Below are positions 29,373-37,476 of a DNA stretch of 64,000 nucleotides, in pieces (position 1 is the first letter of the stretch; each line of letters begins with the position of its first letter). Under the pieces are notes generated by a model. It searched no databases. It was not told where the DNA came from and saw nothing but the letters and a program-made list of their open reading frames with translations. Source of the DNA: JBAMOY01 sp037071015. Lineage in GTDB: Bacteria > Bacillota_I > Bacilli_A > RF39 > UBA660. The translations under genes were made by a program, and so were the position numbers. The stretch is taken from contig JBAMOY010000001.1 in NCBI GenBank assembly GCA_037071015.1, positions 1,054,001 through 1,118,000 of the forward strand, read 5' to 3'.

Positions 29373-29684
29373 TTACTTGTTAATAATTTTGATATCAACT
29401 CCACTTGGAATATCCAAATGCATAAGTGCATCGATTGTTTCCTTGCTTGGATTTTTGATATCAATTAATCTTTTGTGTGTTCTTTTTTCAAATTGTTCAC
29501 GTGAATCCTTGTATTTATGAACAGCTCTTAGAATAGTAATTTTCTCAATTTCAGTTGGTAATGGAATTGGTCCACTAACAACACCACCTGTTCTTTTAAC
29601 TGTTTCAACAATTTTCGCACATGCAGTGTCTAAACTTTTATGTTCAAACGCCTTTAATTTGATACGAACATTTGTCTTAGCCAT
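29373..29684 (-). CDS. rpsJ: 30S ribosomal protein S10
   Basis: 103 residues. [46 protein letters not shown] and RLIDI. First gene of the large ribosomal transcript rpsJ-rplCDWB-rpsS-rplV-rpsC-rplP-rpmC-rpsQ-rplNXE-rpsZ-rpsH-rplFR-rpsE-rplO-secY-adk-map-infA-rpmJ-rpsMK-rpoA-rplQ. Confidence 0.98.
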   Translation of the reverse strand: MAKTNVRIKLKAFEHKSLDTACAKIVETVKRTGGVVSGPIPLPTEIEKITILRAVHKYKDSREQFEKRTHKRLIDIKNPSKETIDALMHLDIPSGVDIKIINK

Positions 29685-29809
29685 GTTTTTCCTCCCTTCG
29701 CCTATATCTAGTATAGACTTGCTCCGTGTAAAAACCTAATACAAGTTTAATTGTTCTAACAACTTAACCTGGTGTATCAGCAACCTCACACATCAACGCA
29801 TGCCACACA
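29685..29809 (-). promoter_or_regulatory. long 5' leader of the S10 operon
   Basis: About 125 nt of untranslated RNA from the predicted start to rpsJ. It contains GUGU...ACAC pairing around GAGGUUGCUGAU, a CCAGGUUAAGUUGUUAG stretch and CAAGUCUAUACUAGAUAUAGG close to the SD. From memory, similar sequence precedes rpsJ in other Firmicutes. A regulatory role is inferred only from length and structure potential. Confidence 0.4.
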
Positions 29810-29815
29810 TTCAAA

Positions 29816-29844
29816 ATTATACACAAAAATTATATGAATTGCAA
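29816..29844 (-). promoter_or_regulatory. sigma-A promoter of the S10 operon
   Basis: TTGCAA (29839-29844), 17-bp spacer, TATAAT (29816-29821) on the minus strand. Divergent from the gpsA promoter. Confidence 0.8.
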
Positions 29845-29868
29845 GTGTTTTTTATTCATTTTAGAAAA

Positions 29869-29897
29869 TTGTCAAAATTAGATAATTATGATAGAAT
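29869..29897 (+). promoter_or_regulatory. sigma-A promoter of gpsA
   Basis: TTGTCA (29869-29874), 17-bp spacer, TAGAAT (29892-29897) on the plus strand, 22 bp upstream of the gpsA start codon. Confidence 0.65.
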
Positions 29898-29919
29898 TTT
29901 ATTATTCGAGGTGAAATTG

Positions 29920-30888
29920 ATGAATATTACAATTCTAGGTGCTGGAGCATTTGCTTGTGCTTTAGCAACAATTTTTAACAGAAAAACACTAAATGTAACT
30001 ATTTGGTCAAAATTGGAAAATGAAATCAATTATATTAAAGATAACCATCACTGTATGAATGAAAAAAGTATTATTGTTGATGAAAATATTGCGCTAACTA
30101 GTGACCTAAAATTCGCTGTAGCTAATTGCCAAGTAATAATAATTGCTATTCCAGCTCCTTTTTGCAAAGAAGTATTTCAAGAATTAAAATCTTACTATAA
30201 TAATCAATATATTATAATAGCCACAAAAGGAATAGATACTAAATCATGCATGTTTGTAAGTGAAATTTTAACTAAAACAATTAAGAGTAAACGTGTAAGT
30301 GTAATTTCAGGACCTTCGTTTGCTGTTGATATAGCGAATAAAGTCCCAACTGGACTATCACTAGCATCTAAAAACAAAAAAAACACCGATGTTATTAAAA
30401 GCATTATCGATAACGAGCATATTACTGTTTACCCAACTACTGATGTTATTGGAACAGAAATATGTGGAGCAATCAAAAATGTTATAGCAATAGCTTCGGG
30501 AATAATTAAAGGTTTGAATTTACCAGAAACAACACAAGCGATGTTCATCACTGATTCACTGCATGATATCAAAGAATTAATAAATAAATTGGGTGGAAAA
30601 CGTGACACAATTCTTTCTTATGCTGGATTTGGAGATTTACTTCTAACCTGTACAAGTCCAAAAAGCAGAAATTTTTCTTTTGGCATGGTTGTTGCAACCT
30701 CTGATAAGAATACTATAGATAAGTACCTTCAAAATCATACCGTTGAAGGAGTAAATACTTTAGCTACAATTTATAAATTAATCAAAAGAAAAAAAATCAA
30801 AATTCCAATTATCGACTGTATCTATAAAATTGTCATCGAAGGAAAAGCTCCGCAAAGCATTATCGACGTAATAAACAATCGAAAATAA
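29920..30888 (+). CDS. gpsA: glycerol-3-phosphate dehydrogenase [NAD(P)+]
   Basis: 322 residues from ATG 29920, with GAGGTG 6 nt upstream; the frame is open further upstream but would run through the promoter. NAD-binding GAGAFACALA, ATKGIDT, SGPSFAVDIA, catalytic Lys in GAIKNVIAIASGI, then AGFGDLLLTCTSPKSRN. Makes sn-glycerol 3-phosphate for phospholipid. One of two plus-strand genes, between the divergent S10 operon and convergent rpsR. Confidence 0.95.
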   Translation: MNITILGAGAFACALATIFNRKTLNVTIWSKLENEINYIKDNHHCMNEKSIIVDENIALTSDLKFAVANCQVIIIAIPAPFCKEVFQELKSYYNNQYIIIATKGIDTKSCMFVSEILTKTIKSKRVSVISGPSFAVDIANKVPTGLSLASKNKKNTDVIKSIIDNEHITVYPTTDVIGTEICGAIKNVIAIASGIIKGLNLPETTQAMFITDSLHDIKELINKLGGKRDTILSYAGFGDLLLTCTSPKSRNFSFGMVVATSDKNTIDKYLQNHTVEGVNTLATIYKLIKRKKIKIPIIDCIYKIVIEGKAPQSIIDVINNRK

Positions 30889-30916
30889 AAAAACCATTTA
30901 TAAAATGGTTTTTTAT
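30885..30916. terminator. bidirectional terminator between gpsA and rpsR
   Basis: AAACCATTT-loop-AAATGGTTT with A-run on one side and T-run on the other, so it works for both converging genes. The rpsR stop and the gpsA stop abut it. Confidence 0.85.
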
Positions 30917-31131
30917 TTAACAAATGGGATTAAAGCCATAAAACGAGCTTTTTTTACTTCGTTTGCAATATGTCTTTGGTGTCTTGCACAAGCACCAGTA
31001 ATACGCTTAGGTAAAATTTTATGTGTATCATTACTTATGTATTTTTTGACAATATCGACATCTTTATAATCTACACTTTTACCAGCGCACATTTGACATA
31101 TTTTTTTCTTTTTTCTATAAAATTCAGCCAT
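30913..31131 (-). CDS. rpsR: 30S ribosomal protein S18
   Basis: 72 residues. KKKKICQMCAGKSVDYKDVD, then RITGACARHQRHIANEVKKARFMALIPF. Keeps the Cys pair of the zinc-type N-terminus (CQMC). Third gene of rpsF-ssb-rpsR. Confidence 0.97.
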   Translation of the reverse strand: MAEFYRKKKKICQMCAGKSVDYKDVDIVKKYISNDTHKILPKRITGACARHQRHIANEVKKARFMALIPFVK

Positions 31132-31147
31132 TATATTTCTCCTTCTT

Positions 31148-31615
31148 TTAGTCTAAGAAGTTATCATCGATAGAAACGCTATCACCAAAATCAGCAAATG
31201 GATCATCAGACACATTTACATCATTCGTATATCCACTGTTGTTTTCCTGATAATCATATGGACTAGCATCATTTGCTGCAGAACGAGACTGAGCTTGACC
31301 TTTGCTCTCCAAAAATTGAACAGAATCAGCAACAACATCCATAGTATAACGTTTATTACCGTCCTTATCATCATAACTTCCTGTTTGTAATCTACCCTCG
31401 ATAGAAACTAAACTCCCTTTATCTAAATAATTGCATGTATTTTCAGCTTGCTTACGCCAAACAATAATATTTATAAAGTCAGTTTCTCTTTGACCTTGAG
31501 CATTACTAAAAGTTCTATTTACTGCGACAGAAAATCTAGCAAATGGAACATTAGAACCTGTATATCTTAACTCAGGTTTAGCAGTCAATCTGCCAATAAG
31601 CATTACTCGGTTCAT
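31148..31615 (-). CDS. ssb: single-stranded DNA-binding protein
   Basis: 155 residues. OB fold (1-105): MNRVMLIGRLTAKPELRYT, FSVAVNRTF, FINIIVWRKQAENTC, KGSLVSIEGRLQTGSYDDKDGNKRYT. The Asn/Ser/Asp-rich tail ends IDDNFLD, not the canonical DDDLPF partner-binding tip; an internal DDPF lies about 18 residues before the end. Confidence 0.95.
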   Translation of the reverse strand: MNRVMLIGRLTAKPELRYTGSNVPFARFSVAVNRTFSNAQGQRETDFINIIVWRKQAENTCNYLDKGSLVSIEGRLQTGSYDDKDGNKRYTMDVVADSVQFLESKGQAQSRSAANDASPYDYQENNSGYTNDVNVSDDPFADFGDSVSIDDNFLD

Positions 31616-31629
31616 AAAATACCTCTATT

Positions 31630-31920
31630 CTACTTTTCGATTTTTGTAATTAGATGGCGAATAATATCACCACTAATTAATGCTAGACGATCAAATTCTT
31701 TAATTGCTTTATCATCAGAAGCTTCAACTTCTAAAACATAATAAAATCCGCTTTTATACTTTTTAATTTCATAAGCTAATTCTCTTTGACCCATCTCTGT
31801 TTCACCTGCTATAGTGCCACCATTATCACTAATAATCTTTTTAAAATCAGTGATAACTTTTTTAGTATCTTCCTCAGATAAAGTAGGTTTTACTATAAAC
31901 ATGATTTCATAATTACGCAT
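31630..31920 (-). CDS. rpsF: 30S ribosomal protein S6
   Basis: 96 residues from ATG 31920 (MRNYEIMFIV), with AAGGAGG 7 nt upstream; a GTG at 31926 is too close to that SD. FKKIISDNGGTIAGETEMGQRELAYEIKKYKSGFYYV is diagnostic. Binds S18 as a pair; the complex is a known autoregulator in other bacteria. Confidence 0.97.
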   Translation of the reverse strand: MRNYEIMFIVKPTLSEEDTKKVITDFKKIISDNGGTIAGETEMGQRELAYEIKKYKSGFYYVLEVEASDDKAIKEFDRLALISGDIIRHLITKIEK

Positions 31921-31979
31921 TTCCACACCTCCTTATGGTCTAATAGGCTGCATAGCAGCAAGGAGTAAATTAATACTCG
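31921..31979 (-). promoter_or_regulatory. rpsF leader with SD-sequestering hairpin
   Basis: The RNA forms CUCCUU (31960-31965) pairing with AAGGAG (31929-31934), which is the rpsF Shine-Dalgarno; an inner hairpin GCUGC-UAU-GCAGC (31947-31959) stacks inside. Folding would block initiation. S6:S18 leaders are known in other bacteria; assignment to that class is inference. Confidence 0.5.
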
Positions 31980-31985
31980 CATAGA

Positions 31986-32014
31986 ATTATATCAAACTTT
32001 TTAACAAAAGTAAA
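31986..32014 (-). promoter_or_regulatory. promoter of rpsF-ssb-rpsR
   Basis: TTTACT (32009-32014), 17-bp spacer, TATAAT (31986-31991) with extended -10 TGA on the minus strand. Confidence 0.65.
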
Positions 32015-32062
32015 TAAAAAATTCTACATTAAAAAATATTAATATATATCTAATTATATAAC

Positions 32063-32089
32063 AAAAAAGACTCAATTAAATATTGAATC
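32063..32089 (-). terminator. intrinsic terminator overlapping the ychF end
   Basis: GATTCAAT-loop-ATTGAGTC (one G-U pair) followed by TTTTTT. The 5' arm is the last ychF codons and the stop lies within the hairpin. Confidence 0.75.
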
Positions 32090-33176
32090 TAAATGTGCAA
32101 ATGTCACCGTCCTGCATAACATAGTCTTTTCCTTCCAAACGAAGCTTTCCTGCTTCTCTAACTCCTTTTTCACTTCCACACTCTTTTAAATCATCATAGC
32201 TAATAACCTCAGCCTTGATAAAGCCTTTTTGAAAATCAGTATGAATTATACCAGCGCACTCTGGAGCTTTCATTCCTCGCCGAAAAGTCCAAGCCCTAAC
32301 CTCATCACTACCAGCAGTAAAGTATGTTGCTAACCCCAAGAGAGAGTATGTAGCCTTAATTAATTTATCCAAACCACTTTCTTCAATTCCTAACTCTTTC
32401 AGAAATAATACTTTATCATTATCTTCAAGTTCACTCAGTTCAGACTCGATTTTGGCACAAACAACAATAACACTATTATTTTCTTTGGCTGCATATTTTT
32501 TTACTTCACTAACATATACGTTATCTTCAGTAGCAGCATCCACCTCAGCTACATTGGCCATATATATGATTGGTTTAGCAGTTAAAAAATGAAATGGTTT
32601 TATTATTAATTGTTCATCAGCATCCATATCTAAATTACGAATAGGCAGATTTTTTTCAAGATTAGCTTTTATTTTTTCTAAAACAGCTACCTCTTTTTGT
32701 GTTTCCTTATCATTAGACATTTTAGCTTTTTTACCAATTCGATTCAAGCGATTATCAACAACCTCTAAATCCGCTAAAATAAGTTCAATATTGATAATTT
32801 CAATATCGCGAATAGGATCAACATTACCATCAACATGAATAATATTATTATCATCAAAGCATCTAACCACTTCGACAATTGCATCAACTTCCCTAATATT
32901 TGATAAAAACTTATTTCCTAATCCTTCACCATTTGAAGCACCTTTGACTAATCCGGCAATATCCGTAAACTCAAAAGTAGTAGGTATCATTCTCTCAGGA
33001 ATATATAATTCTTCCAAATATGCCAAACGCTCATCTGGAACAGTAACAACTCCCACATTTGGTTCAATAGTAGCAAACGGATAATTCGCTGCTAATATGT
33101 TCTTTTTTGTAATCGCATTAAAAAGGGTTGATTTGCCAACATTAGGTAAACCAACAATTCCTGCCGTTAAACTCAT
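32076..33176 (-). CDS. ychF: redox-regulated ATPase YchF (Obg-related)
   Basis: 366 residues. P-loop GLPNVGKSTLFNAITK, switch DIAGLVKGASNGEGLGNKFL, and NVAEVDAA in place of the GTPase NKxD, explaining ATP preference in the family. C-terminal TGS domain with DYVMQDGDICTFRFNI. Ribosome-associated; role in translation and oxidative stress. Confidence 0.97.
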   Translation of the reverse strand: MSLTAGIVGLPNVGKSTLFNAITKKNILAANYPFATIEPNVGVVTVPDERLAYLEELYIPERMIPTTFEFTDIAGLVKGASNGEGLGNKFLSNIREVDAIVEVVRCFDDNNIIHVDGNVDPIRDIEIINIELILADLEVVDNRLNRIGKKAKMSNDKETQKEVAVLEKIKANLEKNLPIRNLDMDADEQLIIKPFHFLTAKPIIYMANVAEVDAATEDNVYVSEVKKYAAKENNSVIVVCAKIESELSELEDNDKVLFLKELGIEESGLDKLIKATYSLLGLATYFTAGSDEVRAWTFRRGMKAPECAGIIHTDFQKGFIKAEVISYDDLKECGSEKGVREAGKLRLEGKDYVMQDGDICTFRFNI

Positions 33177-33186
33177 AAATACCTCC

Positions 33187-34716
33187 TTATAAAGTTGCTA
33201 ATCCACCAATACCTATTGGTAATCCAGAAATATACCAACTAATAATAATTAACATCCATAATAAAATAAAAGTGATAACTACTGGTAAAATGGTTTTGTA
33301 AAATTTGCTAAATGCATCAAATTGCCCATTGCGATTATTATACTTACGCAATAAAGCAATTAAAATAATAAAATATCCAAATAATGGTGTCAAAGCTCTT
33401 CCAATACCACTACTAACTCCATAAATAAATTGCGTAAATTCTGGTGCAATATTAGCTCGCATAAACAAAGGAACAATTAGTGGAGAAATTAGAATCCACT
33501 TGTCTAACACAGATGGTATAAATAATGAAATAATAATAGTAAATAGGATAAATAAAATAATCAATGGAATGCCTGATAATTGTAATCTAGCTAAAACATC
33601 CATTAAATTCGCCGCGATTACCTCTCCAATTCCCGTCCATTTCATTATAGCAATCAGTTGAGAAAAGATAAAACTTAAAATAAACATTAATCCTAAACCA
33701 TCAAAAACGTTTGATAAACTATCTGTATAAACTTTATTATCTTTAATATTTTTAGATGCTTTACCATAGATATACCCGCAAACAATAAAAATCAAAGCTA
33801 TAATAAATACAAAAGCATTTCTAAATGGCGAGTCATATCCGAATAGTTGAGCAATATATTGTTCTTCACTTGTATTTAAAAGCCACCCAGACCATGGCAA
33901 TCCTGGTATAATTGCATAAGCAATCAGTAGCACTATTATTCCAAAAGCAATTAAAGAATATTTTTTAGCCTGACGCGATTCAATTATTTCATCATTTTCT
34001 TCTATTATATTATAACTTTTAGTAAACTTGGGTAATAACATTTTATTAATAATTACAAATCCAGCAAATATTATAACAATCATTGAACCGAGAGATATAT
34101 ATAAAGTAGAAATCATATTATAAGTATAATTTTTATCCACCTCTACTCTGGCAGCGGTCTGTGTTAAGTTACCTAATAAATAATTATCATAGCTAAAAAT
34201 TAAACATGCTCCTTGTCCAATTGTTAAACCAAAAAAAGCAACTATTAATCCAATAACAGGATTTTTACCAATATTTTTATAAAACACAGCTACTAATGGT
34301 AGTACAATGGCAAAACTATATTCCCCAAAAATACCACTTATAATAGAAAAAAACAAAGTAAAAACAATAATCTTATTGAATTTAATATTTCTAAATTTAG
34401 AAAAGAATGCCTTAAATAAACCACTAATTTCCGCAACGCCAATCCCAACCAATGATATTAACATTACTAAAAGAGGTTCAAAATTAGAAAAATTATTAAT
34501 AAGGTTATTAAAAAAATATTGAATTCCCTTCAAACTAAAAATATTTTTGATTGTTATCAAAGAGGTTTCTAGTCCTCCACTAACAATCGAAGTTTTTTGA
34601 CCCTCAAAACCAATAATAGCTAATAAAGCAGTTACTATTACTAGAGTCATAGAAATTATTAAAGATGAGAAAATTAAACTTTTTTTACATTTTTTATTCT
34701 TTTGTTTTGTTGTCAT
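33187..34716 (-). CDS. AbgT-family transporter-like membrane protein
   Basis: 509 residues with about 12-13 hydrophobic spans. Segments EPLLVMLISLVGIGVAEISGLF, ISGIFGEYSFAIVLPLVAVFYK and GQGACLIFSYDNYLLGNLTQTAA fit the AbgT (p-aminobenzoyl-glutamate transporter / sulfonamide efflux) family, as do the re-entrant-type hairpins and the length. Substrate unknown. Between DUF951 and ychF, possibly co-transcribed (10-bp gap to ychF). Confidence 0.65.
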   Translation of the reverse strand: MTTKQKNKKCKKSLIFSSLIISMTLVIVTALLAIIGFEGQKTSIVSGGLETSLITIKNIFSLKGIQYFFNNLINNFSNFEPLLVMLISLVGIGVAEISGLFKAFFSKFRNIKFNKIIVFTLFFSIISGIFGEYSFAIVLPLVAVFYKNIGKNPVIGLIVAFFGLTIGQGACLIFSYDNYLLGNLTQTAARVEVDKNYTYNMISTLYISLGSMIVIIFAGFVIINKMLLPKFTKSYNIIEENDEIIESRQAKKYSLIAFGIIVLLIAYAIIPGLPWSGWLLNTSEEQYIAQLFGYDSPFRNAFVFIIALIFIVCGYIYGKASKNIKDNKVYTDSLSNVFDGLGLMFILSFIFSQLIAIMKWTGIGEVIAANLMDVLARLQLSGIPLIILFILFTIIISLFIPSVLDKWILISPLIVPLFMRANIAPEFTQFIYGVSSGIGRALTPLFGYFIILIALLRKYNNRNGQFDAFSKFYKTILPVVITFILLWMLIIISWYISGLPIGIGGLATL

Positions 34717-34724
34717 AAAATCTC

Positions 34725-34907
34725 CTACTTAATTATTTTTTTTAACTTTTTATTAAATTCGATGCGCGGTAACATTATAGTCCTTCCACAATTGCAACAT
34801 TTTATTTTTATATCTGCACCAATTCTAACAATCTCCCATTCATTGGTACCACAAGGATGGGGTTTTTTCATTATGACAATATCATGTAGATTATAATTTT
34901 TTTCCAT
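34725..34907 (-). CDS. DUF951 domain-containing protein
   Basis: 60 residues. HDIVIMKKPHPCGTNEWEIVRIGADIKIKCCNCGRTIMLPRIEF fits DUF951, a short family with three conserved cysteines found between mscS and ychF in Firmicutes. Function unknown; may bind zinc or nucleic acid. Overlaps the mscS stop by 17 bp. Confidence 0.85.
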   Translation of the reverse strand: MEKNYNLHDIVIMKKPHPCGTNEWEIVRIGADIKIKCCNCGRTIMLPRIEFNKKLKKIIK

Positions 34908-35697
34908 TATGAATCACCACTTGCTTATAAGGTATTTCTATGTTTTTACAATCAAATGTTACTTTAACTTCCTTTAAAATTTCTCTTTGAATACGATAAT
35001 GTTCCATTGCTTCAGTTTCAACCACAATGCGATATACAATAGCTGATTCATCAAAACTATTTATTCCCAATAATTCAACATCACCTTTTATACCCTTTAA
35101 ACTTTTAGTTAATTGCGTACAAAGAGAAGTTAATATATCTTCAATCTTTTGGTTATCCTCGTCATATGATACAGGAATATCAACGATAGCTAAAGAATTA
35201 GCTAAACTATGATTAGTTATTTGTGTTATTTCTCTATTTGAAATAATCATTATTTCTCCAGTATAAGCTTTAATTTTTGTTGTCTTCATTCCTAGGCTAA
35301 TAACTTCTCCCTTAAAACCATTAATTGTAACAGTATCACCAATTTGATATTGATTATCAAAAATAATAAAAGTTCCTGCCACAAAGTCTTTAAGTGTATC
35401 CTGAATTGCTAAACCAACAACAACACCAACTACACCAAGTGAAGCAATGATACTTTTAGTATTGACACCATAAACATCCAAAATAAGTAAAATGGCCAAT
35501 ATAACTAAAAAATACTTGACTACGTTATTAATTAAACTAAGTAATGTCTTCTGCCTTTGTGAAATTTTTTTCTTGTTTTTAATATTAAACGCATGATGAA
35601 CTAAAGCTTTAAAAAGCCGATATATTAATATGCAAATTATTATTATTATAATAGGGTCAATTACTTCTTTAACTAAAAACTTTTCGAAAAAATCCAT
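34891..35697 (-). CDS. mscS: small-conductance mechanosensitive channel MscS family
   Basis: 268 residues. Three TM helices; the pore helix is ASLGVVGVVVGLAIQDTLKDFVAG, with Gly-Ala-type small residues; the beta domain follows (GDTVTINGFKGEVISLGMKTTKI and ISNREITQITNHS). Releases solutes on hypo-osmotic shock. 4 bp after parB. Confidence 0.93.
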   Translation of the reverse strand: MDFFEKFLVKEVIDPIIIIIICILIYRLFKALVHHAFNIKNKKKISQRQKTLLSLINNVVKYFLVILAILLILDVYGVNTKSIIASLGVVGVVVGLAIQDTLKDFVAGTFIIFDNQYQIGDTVTINGFKGEVISLGMKTTKIKAYTGEIMIISNREITQITNHSLANSLAIVDIPVSYDEDNQKIEDILTSLCTQLTKSLKGIKGDVELLGINSFDESAIVYRIVVETEAMEHYRIQREILKEVKVTFDCKNIEIPYKQVVIHNGKKL

Positions 35698-35701
35698 ATA
35701 A

Positions 35702-36580
35702 TTATTCCTTTACATTTATTATTTCTAATATACGATTTAAATCGGCGTCATTGGTAAAACCAATTATAATCTTATTATCCTTAATTTTAATCCTTGAATC
35801 AAATTTGTTTTCTAAAAGTTCTTCAACATATTTGTAATTATTATCTGTTTGTTTACGCTCAATTTTAATTTTACGATCCAACATAGGATTATCGCTAGCC
35901 ATTTCCTCTAAACGACGAACACTAAAATTTTCATCAACTATTTTTTTAGCTAAATCGATAATTTTATCGTCGCCATCTAACTTACTAAGAACACGCGCAT
36001 GCCCCATTGATATTTGTTTTTTGTTTACCATTTCTTGAACTTGCATTGGCAAGCGAAGTAAACCTAACATATTAGTTATATGACTACGACTCTTACCCAC
36101 TTTTAATGCTAATTCCTCTTGTGTTAAATTTAGATTATTTAACAAATTTTGATAAGCTTGAGCTTCCTCAATAGCCGATAGGTTTTCACGTTGTAAATTT
36201 TCTAACAATGCTATCTCCATCATTTGTTCATCGGTAAAGTCTCGAACAATAGCCGGTATTGATGTTAACCCAGCTAACTTACTGGCACGATAGCGTCGTT
36301 CTCCAGCAATTATCTCATATCCTTTTATACTTCTTTTAACAATAATCGGTTGAAAAACACCATGTTCTTTAATAGATGACGCTAACTCTTTTAAGCTTTC
36401 ATCAGTAAAAACAGTTCGTGGTTGATAAGGATTAGGACGTAATTGTTCTAACGGTATATCAATAATTTCTTCAGCACTAGTTGTTTCATAAATATTCTTT
36501 TCAATACTATTGATATCTATATTATCACTATTAAAGAGTTCTTCTAAGCCTCTACCTAACGCTCTTTTTTTATTTTCCAT
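35702..36580 (-). CDS. parB: chromosome partitioning protein ParB (Spo0J-like)
   Basis: About 292 residues. N-terminal RALGRGLEELF is the ParA-interaction tail; then CTP-binding motif GERRYRA (96-102 counted from a TTG at 36589) and ENLQRENLS (130-138). The central HTH is TQEELALKVGKSRSHITNML. At the positions known to set parS versus NBS specificity (Caulobacter R173, T179, A184, G201) it has Arg168, Met174, Arg179, Gly196: closer to Spo0J than to Noc. Binds the parS array at 57793-58349 by prediction. Start uncertain: ATG 36580 or TTG 36589 (AAAGGAAG upstream). Confidence 0.95.
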   Translation of the reverse strand: MENKKRALGRGLEELFNSDNIDINSIEKNIYETTSAEEIIDIPLEQLRPNPYQPRTVFTDESLKELASSIKEHGVFQPIIVKRSIKGYEIIAGERRYRASKLAGLTSIPAIVRDFTDEQMMEIALLENLQRENLSAIEEAQAYQNLLNNLNLTQEELALKVGKSRSHITNMLGLLRLPMQVQEMVNKKQISMGHARVLSKLDGDDKIIDLAKKIVDENFSVRRLEEMASDNPMLDRKIKIERKQTDNNYKYVEELLENKFDSRIKIKDNKIIIGFTNDADLNRILEIINVKE

Positions 36581-37355
36581 TTCTTTCAATCACTTCCTTT
36601 GCTAAATTTAAATATGCTTCTGTTCCACGACTCTGTGGATCATATGCAATAATTGGCTTCCCATGACTTGGAGCTTCAGATAATCTAACTAGACGTGGAA
36701 TTATAGTATCATATACACGTTCTTTGAAATAACTCTTAATATCTTCTACTACTTCTAAACCTAAATTAGTGCGATTATCTAGCATTGTAAGTAAAACACC
36801 CTCAATATCTAATTGGGGATTTAAGTTCTTTTGTGCTAACATAATTGTGTTAAGTAATTGCATAATTCCTTCCAAAGCAAAGAACTCACATTGAACAGGA
36901 ATAATAACTGAATCTGCGGCTGTCAAAGCATTAGTAGTTAGAATTCCTAAGGAAGGCGGACAATCAATAATTATATAGTCAAAAACATCCTTAATTGTAT
37001 CTAGATTCTTTTTTAACTGACCACCCTTTGAAAAGCCCGGACGATTTCTTCCCATGTCAATTAATTCAATATCGGCACCAGCTAAATTAATAGTTGCTGG
37101 AATAACATAAAGATTTTTGAAATTAGTTTTAATAATAACCTCCGATAGAATTGCTCTATCAGTTAATAAATCATATATGCTCTTACCAATATCACCCTTA
37201 TTTATTCCAACACCCGTAGTAGTATTGCCTTGTGGGTCTAAATCAATCAATAAAACCTTCTTCTTTAAAACACCTAAAGAGGCTGCCAAATTTATACTAG
37301 AAGTCGTTTTACCAACTCCTCCTTTTTGATTAACTAAAGCAATGATTTTACCCAT
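36570..37355 (-). CDS. parA: chromosome partitioning ATPase ParA (Soj-like)
   Basis: 261 residues from ATG 37355 (GGTGAT upstream); a further 15 codons are open but lack an SD. Deviant Walker A KGGVGKTT, Walker A' LLIDLDPQGNTT, Walker B IIDCPPSLG. No N-terminal HTH, so it is the small chromosomal type, not a plasmid type Ia protein. Partner of parB (11-bp overlap). Confidence 0.96.
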   Translation of the reverse strand: MGKIIALVNQKGGVGKTTSSINLAASLGVLKKKVLLIDLDPQGNTTTGVGINKGDIGKSIYDLLTDRAILSEVIIKTNFKNLYVIPATINLAGADIELIDMGRNRPGFSKGGQLKKNLDTIKDVFDYIIIDCPPSLGILTTNALTAADSVIIPVQCEFFALEGIMQLLNTIMLAQKNLNPQLDIEGVLLTMLDNRTNLGLEVVEDIKSYFKERVYDTIIPRLVRLSEAPSHGKPIIAYDPQSRGTEAYLNLAKEVIERNGK

Positions 37356-37380
37356 ACTATCACCATTTTCTATATAGAAT

Positions 37381-37408
37381 ACTATAATATATTTTAACAT
37401 ATTATAGT
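37381..37408. repeat. inverted repeat upstream of parA
   Basis: Perfect 10-bp arms ACTATAATAT (37381-37390) and ATATTATAGT (37399-37408) around an 8-bp AT centre, 26 bp before the parA start codon. Overlaps the likely promoter; could be an operator. AT-rich, so chance is possible. Confidence 0.35.
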
Positions 37409-37448
37409 AAATAAAGCTATTATATTTTTGAGTTTTATTTTTCTATCA

Positions 37449-37476
37449 ACAAAAAGAGGAACTACTCTTGTTCCTC
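37449..37476 (-). terminator. intrinsic terminator overlapping the ftsH end
   Basis: GAGGAAC-loop-GTTCCTC followed by TTTTT. The stop codon of ftsH (TAG) is in the loop and its last codons form the 5' arm. Separates ftsH from parA. Confidence 0.85.

Noticed and set aside
29498..29513. TTCACGTGAA in rpsJ as another parS
   Set aside because: About four mismatches to the 16-bp consensus outside the centre; explained by coding sequence.
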